The notes under the pieces are model-generated. The model had not been told where the DNA came from. It made no database searches and saw only the letters and a program-made list of their open reading frames with translations. Shown here one piece after another: positions 48,596 to 58,442 of a DNA stretch of 64,000 nucleotides. The stretch covers positions 19,573,745 through 19,637,744 of the forward strand of contig CM034598.1 in NCBI GenBank assembly GCA_020091685.1. Reading direction: 5' to 3'. Every line of letters begins with the position of its first letter. The first letter of the stretch is position 1. The position numbers were made by a program, and so were the translations under genes. Source of the DNA: Lutjanus erythropterus (lineage: Eukaryota > Chordata > Actinopteri > Lutjaniformes > Lutjanidae).

Positions 48596-50035
48596 CTGGG
48601 GACAGGACAGTTCAGGAGAAGAGGAGGAGGCAGCAGGAGGTGAGAGGGGGGAAGAATGTTTATTTGGTGAGTAAGATGTGAGAAAATGTGGAAAAGAGGG
48701 GGAGAACATTAGAGGTTGAAGAGGAGAGGAGACATCATGGGGGATAGACAGTGGAGAAAACGGGGAGTCATCATGGGTAGAGGATGGAAAAAAAAGAGAT
48801 GGGAGGAAAAACAAGGAATTAGAAAAATCTCAGGCATGCCATGAAAGTGTTTGCTTCTTATTCTGTGTTACAGAGAGGTAACACAACACTAAATGGAAGA
48901 AATAAAAGCAGTAACCTTTCACACACACACAAACGCACAGCCCCACCCATGAACCCAGAGGCGACCCCGGTGCTCGGCAGTGCGGGCGCGTTTGGAAACG
49001 GCAGCCTCAGCAGTGCGCGCTGCGCTCCTGACACCTTCTGTGCCCTTCCACCGTCAACAGGAAAGCCAGTACAAGATCAAGGTGCTAATTGCGGCTTTCT
49101 CACGCTGTTTTCTCACTGTCAGGCTGCTCGAACCGAGAAAAATCAGCTCTATAACACCGACAACTGAAACTGACATTCTTATTAAGTCCTTTTATTGAAC
49201 ACAGGAATGCATTTTGCAATCATTTATCCGTCGTTAATCATCATTGCTGCATCTTAAGTACATGGTGATTACTGCACTGTGATGCCTAAAGACAGTTCAT
49301 GCGTCTCCTGCTCACATGTGACAACACAGGTGCATTTTGGAGGCGACCTGAGAGACGCTCCCAGCGCCCACACATACACACGTACACACACATACACCCG
49401 TACACACACATACACACTGAGCCAAGGCCGCTTTAAGGTGTCAATGCCATCACAGTCTCAGAGACAGTTATTCTATCACCTTACAGGTCCTCAGGTGCAC
49501 TTATTATTTCATCCGTCATATGTGATTAATAAAGTTTCCTGACGGATCAAACCTAACACACACACTCTGTTAATATTTCTCTGAGCCGCCGTGTTAGAGG
49601 AATGATTTGATAATAGTGTGATCAATAGGCTGACATCCGACTCCTGCGTCCTGTGACAGATCGATAGATGCGACAGCGGCAGGATCAGATAATGTTAGGC
49701 TACTTCTCTGCAAAAAATCCGACAGTAAAGCGGTGCATCTGATGCCTCTAAGATAACACTAACCCCTCCTGGATGGATGGATGGGAGAAAGAAGCACCGC
49801 TGAGGGACCAAACACCCCAGCAGGACGCACAGAAGTTGCAAACCTACAATGTTGTTTGCAAAAACTGCAAAAGCATACCAGAAAAGAAAAAGAAAATTAC
49901 AAAACAGGAGAGTGTTTATGTAGCTACGTTGACTTCCAGAGAGGAGCGCGTAAAGAGCCCCGGTGCAGCCCGCCTGTCTGATATACGTAAAAACAACATA
50001 AACAGTGACCACGCTTGCCTGTATACTGTACGTAC
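48596..50035 (-). other. Intron 1 of the ADAMTS gene
   Basis: A 1,440-nt phase-1 intron with a GTACGT donor and CCCCAG acceptor. It holds a GC- and CpG-rich stretch at about 48940-49060, a degenerate ACAC/GTAC/ATAC minisatellite at 49370-49420 and GA-rich DNA near the acceptor (48600-48800). No further exon was recognised in it. Confidence 0.85.
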
Positions 50036-50123
50036 CAACGCTACTGGCGATGTAAAGGCCGCTGGTGTGCAGCAGAAAGGCCGGCAGGATAATTAGGACA
50101 GTAAATCCAGGCGAGAGACCCAT
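50036..50123 (-). CDS. adamts2/3/14 (member unresolved): ADAMTS procollagen N-proteinase-like, coding exon 1 (signal peptide)
   Basis: First coding exon of a secreted zinc metalloproteinase of the ADAMTS2/3/14 clade, enzymes known to remove the N-propeptide of fibrillar procollagens. The exon encodes 29 residues plus one base. Residues 7-18 (FTVLIILPAFLL) form a hydrophobic core, followed by HTSG, so a signal peptide cleaved near residues 22-26 is likely. The ATG at 50123 lies in a near-ideal Kozak context (GCCATGG). An in-frame ATG at 50240 would add 39 residues before the signal peptide and is less likely. The exon ends at 50036 before a GTACGT donor, in phase 1. Joined to exon 2, the split codon reads GAC (Asp) and the frame stays open. 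Exon 1 ending in phase 1 is also what I recall for mammalian ADAMTS2. The signal sequence itself is poorly conserved, so the exon is assigned by position, splice phase and its fit to exon 2. Confidence 0.85.
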
Positions 50124-50312
50124 GGCAGCTCCGAACTGCGCAGGTGAGAGAGTGGTGGGACTCCGGGCTCCAGTGTGGTGAAGTTCCCCCGCCTGGCGCG
50201 ACCAGCCACGCCACGACAGCAACAGCACAGCAGCCCGCAACTAGACTGCCAAGTGCACCGGGAGAGACGGAGGGAGCTCTCCTCCCCTCTCTCTCTCTCC
50301 TGCTCTCCGCCG

Positions 50313-50365
<53 letters not shown>

Positions 50366-50560
50366 CCACTCATACACTCTCAGTCAACTCTCCTCCTCTC
50401 CTTCCTCCTCCTCTCTTCCTCTCAACTCCTCTGCCTCATTGTGCGCGAGCGCTCCCCCATTCTTTGACTCCGACAACTCCCCGACTAACACGCGCACACA
50501 CCGGGCACCGGGCGCCCACACACTCCCGTGTGTCTCCGCTGTGTGAGATGATGAGAGGAC
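50124..50560 (-). promoter_or_regulatory. Likely 5' UTR and promoter region of the ADAMTS gene
   Basis: DNA immediately upstream of the chosen ATG is markedly richer in GC and CpG than most of the window, with clusters such as GCGCGAGCGC near 50441-50452. It carries a CT tract at 50315-50358, read as GA on the gene strand. No convincing TATA box was seen, in keeping with a CpG-type promoter. The transcription start cannot be placed from sequence alone. Confidence 0.45.
50315..50358. repeat. (CT)n tract in the 5' region of the ADAMTS gene
   Basis: About 22 CT units, with more CT-rich sequence around 50287-50302. On the gene strand this is a GA-repeat 60-200 nt upstream of the signal-peptide ATG, so it may lie in the 5' UTR or core promoter and could vary in length between individuals. 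Confidence 0.9.
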
Positions 50561-50985
50561 TGACTGACAGCTCACATCGACACCAAACACAGCTGAATTG
50601 TCTTAATCACACCTCCAAAGTGATTTCTACAACTTGCACTCTCTTTCTGGTATCCAAACTCCCGTTCAACTCTCCCCTCCGCCGGTCCCTGATGTGCTGC
50701 AAAGCCTCGCATAAACTTTCAATATCCCGTCAAGACGTCCTGGGTTGGCTGGATGGATGAGCGGCAGCGCCCCGTGTGGCCAGCTCATGTAAGCGCATCC
50801 AGTTTTTGCAGGGCCCGAGGGTCCAATTTACACACAGGAGAAAAAAACAGTGGAGCCCTAACCTGCATTGCCCTCATTTAGAGCATCATTTACCCCTCTC
50901 TTGACCACTAATCTTATACTGTTGTAAACACTGATGAGAAGCACGAGGCCAACATACAGCTGATATGAAGAAAAGCAATTATATT

Positions 50986-51180
50986 TTAAAGGCATAATAT
51001 GCAACATTTTCCTGCAAAACAATGTATAGACTCATAAACAATCACTTTCAGTCATCACTGATGACCCACTAGACGTGTGTGCTGTCTGTGTCTACAGAGA
51101 CGCCTGCCCTGTGCCTGGATTTCCTTATTTTGTCATTATTTTGCTCTGTTCAGGACGCTTTACCAACCTGAAACTTAGGT
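50986..51180. mobile_element. TTAA MITE left part
   Basis: TTAAAGGCATAATATGCAAC then AAACAATGTATAGACTCATA parallels the left end of the element at 56341 (TTAAAGGTATACTATGCAGG then AACAATGTATAGACTTCTAT). The right end is missing; the next family begins at 51183. Confidence 0.6.
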
Positions 51181-51182
51181 AT

Positions 51183-51330
51183 TTGATTGTTTTCTTTGAT
51201 TAATCATTCAGTTGTTGTGAAAAATGTTGAAAATTGTGAAAAATTCCCAACACAACTTGTGAGGTAACATTGTCAAACTTCTTGTTTTGAGTCCAAAATA
51301 AAAAATAGATTTCATTTACAAGTAAATAAA
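51183..51330 (+). mobile_element. GGGCTGCAAC-family repeat fragment
   Basis: TTGATTAATCATTCAGTTGT, AACATTGTCAAACTTCTTG and TTTTGAGTCCAAAATAAAAA are family blocks in plus order; both ends are missing. Confidence 0.55.
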
Positions 51331-51399
51331 ATAATCCCCAATTTTTTAGCAAGTTGAACAAGCAAATGTATAATTTTTCCAAGATATTTTTTATTTCCT

Positions 51400-51580
51400 T
51401 CAATTGTTTTAAAAAATATTTTTATGTTGCTTTCTATTTATGCTTCTTGCTTCTTGTTTTTTGTCTTTATATTTTCGTGTACAATGTTTTTACGTATCAA
51501 CATACCACAGCAAATTTCTTGTATATGAAAACTTACTTGGTAATAAACCAGATTCTGATTCTGATTCTAAATCAAAATTT
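51400..51580 (+). mobile_element. Non-LTR retrotransposon 3' end with ATTCTG tail
   Basis: CAAATTTCTTGTATATGAAA, ACTTACTTGGTAATAAACCA then GATTCTGATTCTGATTCT is a 3' end I recognise from abundant fish LINE-type elements whose tail is a hexanucleotide repeat. Only three tail units remain. The LINE clade cannot be told from the 3' end alone. Confidence 0.6.
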
Positions 51581-52130
51581 TGACAATCAATTCTTTGCTC
51601 ATCAACTAATGAAGCTCAGTGTAAGTTCAATCAGGAAGACAACATTTATGCCTCATTCATCCATAACTGTCTTTCTCTCCCCGCCCACATTCTCAATCAG
51701 CTATCAACGGGCTTTCACTCTTCAAATTAACCAACGGGATTTAGCCATGATTTCCACCAGCCAATCATGTCGTTGGGTCAAAAGTTTAAATCTGTTCTCC
51801 TCTCTGCTGCTTTCACTTGTCATTTACAGAGTTGTTGTGACCCTCCTCCGCCCAGTTCTCCTCCAGTTCTTCTGGTGCCCATGTTGAGCTCATCAGAAGT
51901 CCAGTTGTCATCTCATCCAGGTCATCAGCCATCCCTTCACCACCACGACCGCTGTCGAGACTACTGTCTACTAATCATGGCTTCTCTTCCCCCTTCATAC
52001 ATGATGATGTCACGCGATGGAGTCTAATCACCAAAGACTTTTAACATTTCTCATCTCAGTTGTGCACCTGTTGAATAAATATATTTTGTACACTCAGAAC
52101 GAGGTCTCTCCTGATTGAATTGACTTAATT
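51581..52130 (+). repeat. Possible dispersed repeat with AATAAA signal
   Basis: Pyrimidine-rich DNA with CATCAGCCATCCCTTCACCA and a terminal TTGAATAAATATATTTTGTA segment. It is open for 86 codons in one frame, but composition is low-complexity and no family was recognised. It may be a retroposed or repeat sequence. Confidence 0.3.
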
Positions 52131-54841
52131 GATCATTTGCTTTGCAGAAGTTAATTAACACTGAACACTGTTTAAAGCTGATGTATTATTGTAGTTACAC
52201 AAAAACTGTCTCTTTCAACAACCTGTCGGTTACGAGCAGAGGAACAAAATGTCTGTGTTTGATGTCCTGGGAACGAGACTCAACAATCAGCTGTCCTTCT
52301 GGTGCATTTACGAACAACTAGGCCAAATCCTACTGATTCTACCTTTAAGAAGTGGTTTCATTTTTGCTTTACTTTTCTTTTTCTTCTGTTTAAAATAATA
52401 TATTAGCAGAGTAAGATTAAATTAAATAAAGAAAGAAAACAACTGACAAATAACTGTCTTTGAAGTGAGTCAGATATGAAGGTGAATCTGTTGAGTCCCA
52501 ATTAGCAGTATGTCAACTTCAAAAAAGCTCAGATATTATTTATAGTTTTTGGTTTCTGTTGATTTTCACTTTTGTACCAAGATTTTCAAGGCAACACAAA
52601 GCAATGAAAATGCTTCTAAGAAAACAGTGTCTGCTCGCACGACACTGACGACAAAAGTTGCATAAGATACTGCAGAGAAGGGTAAAATAAACACAATATG
52701 TCAAACAATGATAAACTGCATAATAATGAGCTACTCTTCTATGACATCATCATCAGTGGTCAAGCAGTAGAGATAGATGACTGATTTGAGGCGGGCAGTT
52801 AGAGACAGAAAGTTGAATAATTTTTGCCATATAAATTACATTGTCAAATTGCTTGTTTTGAGTCCAAAACGCAGAAATACTGAATTTACAACCAAATAAA
52901 AAGAGTGCTGAGCAGCAAAGCATCATGTTTTAGAAGCTTGAAGCAGCAAATATTACATTTTTCCTTGATAAATTTCTTTAGTGCTGCCCCTGAATAGTTG
53001 ACTAAACTGAAAAGAAAGAGAGACTTTTTCTTTTTTTTATTTTCTCTTTTGACAATGAAGTCACTAGTGCACTGCTGTTAACTGTGCAGGAGCTGCCATC
53101 AGCTAGTTAGTTCAGTTAGTGGTCTTGTTAGACTGGGACGCAGAACAACAGAGGCCAGTTTGACCAGGAATACAGCTCCAAGGTGACTTAATCATCCAGG
53201 ACTCTGATTCCGAGGATGATGAAGATGTGGAGAGACGTGAGTGAGTTTGCAACTTTGTGACTTAATTCGTAAGTATACATCATCCATCATTTTGATCCGT
53301 TCACAAGTATTTGTTTTTGTGAAGCTGGAAGTTATTTTTTCCTCTGTTTTGTCTTATAATATGTTGAAATGAATTAACAAAATGTTCATTGCTGGTTGCT
53401 CAAACACATTCAGAATCATTACCTTTATTGCCGGTAGCATTTCAGAGGCAGCTCGCTTTGAGCCTCTAATATCATAAACATGTGACAACTAGTCTGTTTG
53501 AACCGACGGCTAATAGCTGAGTGTTGAGTTGAGGCTAAATCTTGAGTCAAGGGCAGCCCTTAAAAAAAGTACCGTTTGATGTTAATGACGAGACTCTCAC
53601 CCGCAACCTGTCTGTTAGGCACAGAGGCACAGTGAAGCTTTCTGATACATTTGCTAATGTTTCTCCACAATCGAGTTAACTTAACTCGGTGTAGCTTGCT
53701 GGTTAATATTAATCTGAAACTGCAGGCAATACAAAATTGTAAATATGTATTGATAAGTGTTAATTGTCTTGGTGGCCTTGCCATCAGCTGGTATAAATGT
53801 TTCCCTGTTGTATCTCTAATTTTATCATTATTTTCCAGTGTTTTGTGAATTTGGTAGAACAAATATGAAGTATTGTTCTTCCTTGTGCATTATCTTTTAC
53901 ATGTGATTGACATGTCAGTAATTGAGCATGTTATTACTATTTATATGGTCTTCTTGAATTAATTTGCATATAATACAAATACCACGTTGGTGACTGAACT
54001 TCAGTGACAACAATGGTGATTTTTTAAGCTGATTTGTGTACTATACAGTGTGCTGTATCAACTTTCTGGTGGTTATAATGACTTAACAGATAATGAGTTT
54101 AGACAATGGAGCCTGTGGTGTTGATGTTGACCTGAAATAAACTCCTTCTGCAGCCTAATCCACTCCTGACATTTAACAAAATGCTAAGCACAAAGTTGGT
54201 CATGGAAGGCCCTAATGCTATTTATGAAATTAGAATCTTATCAAAATGTGAGGTGACATAAAAACATTTCCCATTTTTTTCTTGGAACTTAAAGTTTTTT
54301 CTCAGTAGATTACAGCAAGCAGTAAATTATTTTAAAATCATCCTTTCAGAAACCTATGATTAATGTCACAGACGGCGTGTCCATGTATTCTCTGTTGGTT
54401 CACCTCGTGGCGTCAACAGTGACTCTGATTTTCTCATATTCTGTGGTGGCCACGACCTTAATTAGGAGCGGTTCCATGAACTACAGGATAAAGTGAAGCT
54501 CCAGGGATTCCTCAACTGCCACATCATCACTGAACTTTTACAGGAAGCTCTGGAGAGCAGACTGAATAAATTTCCACCTCCGTCTCTTGAATCATCCAGT
54601 ATCTTACTATGCACTATTCAGGACTTGTATGCCAGCAACGTAGTACTGTAGGAGTGAAGCCATTCTGAAGGCACCCGTCTTGTTTCTTTCAGTTCTTTCA
54701 ACTTAGATCAGTTTAATATTTTTGCTATAACTTATACAGCTTTGGATGTAGATGCAGTCAACCTTATCTCCTGCAAATTACATTCATTTGCAAATCTTTA
54801 GCATCACCAAAATACATTTAATGTGTGGTTTTGTTTCTCTT
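52131..54841. other. Unassigned upstream DNA
   Basis: Includes a GGGCTGCAAC-family fragment at about 52820-53000 (CATTGTCAAATTGCTTGTTT, TAGAAGCTTGAAGCAGCAAA). Two short protein-like stretches at 53167-53236 and 54467-54652 are described under findings. No gene could be supported. Confidence 0.4.
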
Positions 54842-55450
54842 CAACCAAGTATGAACCCATTGTGACATCCCCCATTGGTTTATAGTGTGGTTTGAAGCCT
54901 TGAGTTTAGCATTATAGGGTTCGCCATCTTGTTTTTTGGTCCATCCATTTGCAGGAAAAAATGACGGCCTGCCAGATCACAGCCTTCTTGTATTACAGTT
55001 CACAAAAATATGTTTCTGAAAATATTTTTGGCGAGAAACAGGAAATGTAGTTGAAAAAATAATATAGAAAAATATTAGCGACATTTTATCAACAATGTCT
55101 AGTTTGACAGTTTGACCTGAGCATCATGAGGCCCCACTGAATGATTGCGAGCAGGCGGACCCAAAATGGAGGCCACCTGGTTGCAATATTTCTTGTATTA
55201 TAGCTAAATAGTCCACTAAAACATGTTTCTTAAAACTTTTCAGGCTAGAAGTAATCAATGCAGTAACAGAATATTGCTTCATATTTGATCAGCTTTAAGC
55301 ATCTATAAAAACTCAACCATAAACTCATGTACATACAATGTACATACAACCAGACATTGAAACCTGTGGAGTTGCACCCTCCTGACCATTAGAAAGAATG
55401 CATGTTTAAGACACTTCTGCATTGGCTCAGCTTTTCAAAGCCAGAAGCTC
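54842..55450. mobile_element. Dispersed fish repeat related to the MITE at 33100
   Basis: Contains ATTGTGACATCCCCCATTGG, TGAAGCCTTGAGTTTAGCAT, CTTCTTGTATTACAGTTCAC and TAGAAAGAATGCATGTTTAA plus GACACTTCTGCATTGGCT, in the order I recall for a common percomorph repeat. A CTTGTATTACAG-AAAAT(A/G)TGTTT(C/A) module occurs twice inside it (54988 and 55191) and also in the MITE at 33100-33584. Boundaries approximate. Confidence 0.55.
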
Positions 55451-56340
55451 TGTCTAATATTTGATATACAGTCTGTGTCTTCAACATACCTGACGGCATG
55501 TAAATCATGTATGTGTCTGCAAAATGTCCATAGCCAGTGGTTTTTAACGTGATTATTCTTGCAAAATCTGTGCATGACATCTAAAGAATGGCTGAAGTTG
55601 GACAAATAAAACCACGTCATTAAGACCAGAGAAAGATAAAGGTCACAACAAAATGTAGCTGTTCATGACTAGTATCCGACATGTCATGAACACGGTGTTG
55701 AAGGCAAACTCGTACACTTCCTCTACCCTGACCTCAACACCTTTACTGCAACATATGGACATGACTATACTTCCTGCACTGGCAGTGAACATAAATCAGT
55801 GAGTGGGTTTACTGTCCTCCACTGATGAAGTTAAAACCATATTCACACTGGATTAATATTACCTGGGGACCGCTGGTACTTTGTAATGATTGCGGGGGTT
55901 GTCTGTGATGTTAATCCTTTGCAAATCTGCCATGTCCATTTTTAAAGTAAAAACACCTTCCATATCTTCAGCAAGTCGATAGCTGTGCTGTGAGATCAGC
56001 TATATTGACGTTTAAAATGAGTGATGATGACAAGAGGTTAGTTGCAACTGTGTGTTTATGATTTAGCACATACAGAAAGTGGGCAAAACAACTCTGAACG
56101 ATATCATTGATGTGTTCACTGAAGAACAAACACTCCACTTCTAAAATGCTAATGTTGTGCAGAGTCTTGACATCATATTTGAGTGATGATGTCCGGAAAT
56201 GTGAGCTAAATACAGACTTCATTTATCACGAGGTCCCCTAGTGATACTAGTCCATGTGAATACATGCAATTACAGAGACAAAACAATCCTGTGAATAGAC
56301 AAATGTCCTGTAAATATTATGTCCCACACTTCATCTGTTA
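55451..56340. other. Unassigned upstream DNA
   Basis: No transposon end, microsatellite or supported exon recognised. Confidence 0.4.
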
Positions 56341-57440
56341 TTAAAGGTATACTATGCAGGATTTCCTTAAAAACAAAACAACAGAAAAAAACAATGTATA
56401 GACTTCTATAAAAACAATCCCTCTTATTTCTCTCAGTTATTTTGCTGCCTCGGACATTTCTGGACATCAGACTTTAGGGAGTGGCATGTAGCTCCCAGCC
56501 AATAGCACTGCTCAGGCTGTGATGCTGGAACTCAACAAAAATGTAGCAACCATGTTACATTGATGTCTCCGTCTCTTATCTCTCTGTCTTTTGCATCCCA
56601 ACTCCTTACATACTGAGATGTTGTCGCTGTCCCTCAGTATCTCATACTGATGCAAAGTAACCCTTTAGTGGCTGCATTAGACGCTGCCAGGAAGTTTTAA
56701 CATGTTGTCAAGTGGTTGGGGTTTAGGCAGAAGAACTTGATTTAGAATAAGACCATGTTTGGGGTTACAATAACTATGTTACATGACATGACATCACTGA
56801 AGTGACTAGCAAGATGTCATGTGACACAAGTCATGTGACACACCTAACATTATGTATCTAAAAACTTTTCATAAAAGTTTGGTTTAGGACATGAATCCTG
56901 GTCTCTTGGGTAAAAGTCCCATGCTCGTTTGACTCATTCATCCACTGCACCTCCTCCTGCATATATTGAACTCTTGCTCTTTATAGAAAGCCTAGTGCGT
57001 CTCTTCCCTGTGGATGGGTTTACATTCAAGTCACTTTAAAGCCCAGTTTGGTCTCTATGAGTCACCAAGGGCAGGCTGAAGCTGCAGGTCTATGTGTCTG
57101 TTCAACTGAGGACGGGGCTGAGCTAAACACACACACACACACACAGGCAGAACAGAGACGATACAACAGACAGGATGAAGTGTTTGCTTTGGCTGTATCC
57201 ACACAAACTCCAGCACTGTGTGGAGGTGTGGGCATGTTTATTTGTGCTTTACACTGCAACCACTGTGAAACAATCAGAAAATGTTTTATTTCTATGATTC
57301 ACTGTTTTTCTTTCACTAATGCTGCTCCCTCTCTTCATTCAGTCTCTAGCTTACTCTCTCTCGCACTGTGGAGGAGGAGCCAGCTTTGAATGGTGCATTT
57401 AAAAACAGCAACCGACAAATCCTGCATAGCACACCTTTAA
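56341..57440. mobile_element. 1.1 kb TTAA-flanked element with 20-bp terminal inverted repeats
   Basis: Left AGGTATACTATGCAGGATTT (56345-56364) and right AAATCCTGCATAGCACACCT (57417-57436) are inverted copies with 2 mismatches in 20, flanked by TTAA at 56341-56344 and 57437-57440. This is the layout of a piggyBac-type nonautonomous element. The interior holds a short CA tract (57127-57144) and no recognisable transposase. Fragments of the same family occur at 41300 and 50986. Confidence 0.8.
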
Positions 57441-57815
57441 AGTTGCATAGAAGTTTTTTTTTTATTGGTGAACCTTGTTGCAGAGATGCTACACACACCT
57501 GCCGAGGCCCAGATGGGATGCAGAGGGAGAGGAGGAGCAAGATGGAAAGTGACAAAAAATTCAGATTGAAAATGATCCAAATAGAGCATCAGACTTGAAC
57601 AAGATGAGAACCAGATGTTAGACAAAGATGGAGAGATGGGCATAAGTGACCATAGCAGAGTAAAGGTCAAAAGAGAGAGATGGGGGGTTGAAAAGGAAGA
57701 GAAAAATGTACAGGGGTGGACATATCTGGGCCAGCGTGGACACATGTACAGGTGAACACGGTCCAATAAAACCTGGAGGTTTCTGCTATACAAACACAGA
57801 CACTGACCCTCGACC

Positions 57816-57816
<1 letters not shown>
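57441..57816. other. Unassigned purine-rich DNA
   Basis: GA-rich on the plus strand, leading into the microsatellite at 57817. Nothing else seen. Confidence 0.4.

Positions 57817-57912
<96 letters not shown>
57817..57912. repeat. (GA)n(GT)n compound microsatellite
   Basis: About 30 GA units with an ACA interruption at 57870, then about 16 GT units. Confidence 0.97.
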
Positions 57913-57914
<2 letters not shown>

Positions 57915-58008
57915 GTACAGTGAGAGGTCATCTTTCACCAAGCATCGAGATCACACCTGGGCTCCTAGTGCATAGATCTCCACAGGGCTGTTTGGCAACA
58001 CACAGACA

Positions 58009-58028
58009 AATACACACACAGACACACA

Positions 58029-58070
<42 letters not shown>
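58009..58070. repeat. (CA)n microsatellite
   Basis: Interrupted CACAGA at first, then about 19 uninterrupted CA units. Confidence 0.96.
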
Positions 58071-58074
<4 letters not shown>

Positions 58075-58404
58075 AACACATCTAGAAGAAAGCCACACCC
58101 TGTTCGCCTTTAGCCCGCGCCATCACAACACATGAAAATGTCACAATGTTCCCAAGTCTGTGTACCCAGCATGCCTCTCTGTGACCAGAGGACCCCCCTC
58201 CACACATCAACATCATCCCCATTACCACCCCTGTCGCCCCTCTCCGTTACCCCCGCCTCCATCTTCACCGCCCACCACCTCCTCCCTCCCTCCCAGCGCT
58301 CCTGGTCGCTTCGCTGTTGCCATGGAGATACCAAGCCCTGCACCTTGAAAAGTGCACTTGGAAGAAGCAGGGGAGAGACAGACAATAATATCCCTCTTCC
58401 CAGA

Positions 58405-58406
<2 letters not shown>

Positions 58407-58439
<33 letters not shown>
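58407..58439. repeat. (CA)n microsatellite
   Basis: About 16 CA units. Confidence 0.95.

Positions 58440-58442
<3 letters not shown>

Noticed and set aside
49695-50240. A 181-codon minus-strand frame starting upstream of the ADAMTS signal peptide
   Set aside because: The upstream start adds residues before a clear signal peptide and the frame past 50036 is intron after a GTACGT donor; only 50123-50036 is kept as coding.
51354-51887. A 177-codon plus-strand frame
   Set aside because: It spans the LINE-type 3' end and ATTCTG tail and continues into unrelated sequence, so it is not one gene.
57437-57931. A 164-codon minus-strand frame
   Set aside because: Half of it is THTH and SLSL repeats translated from the GA/GT microsatellite; no homology in the rest.
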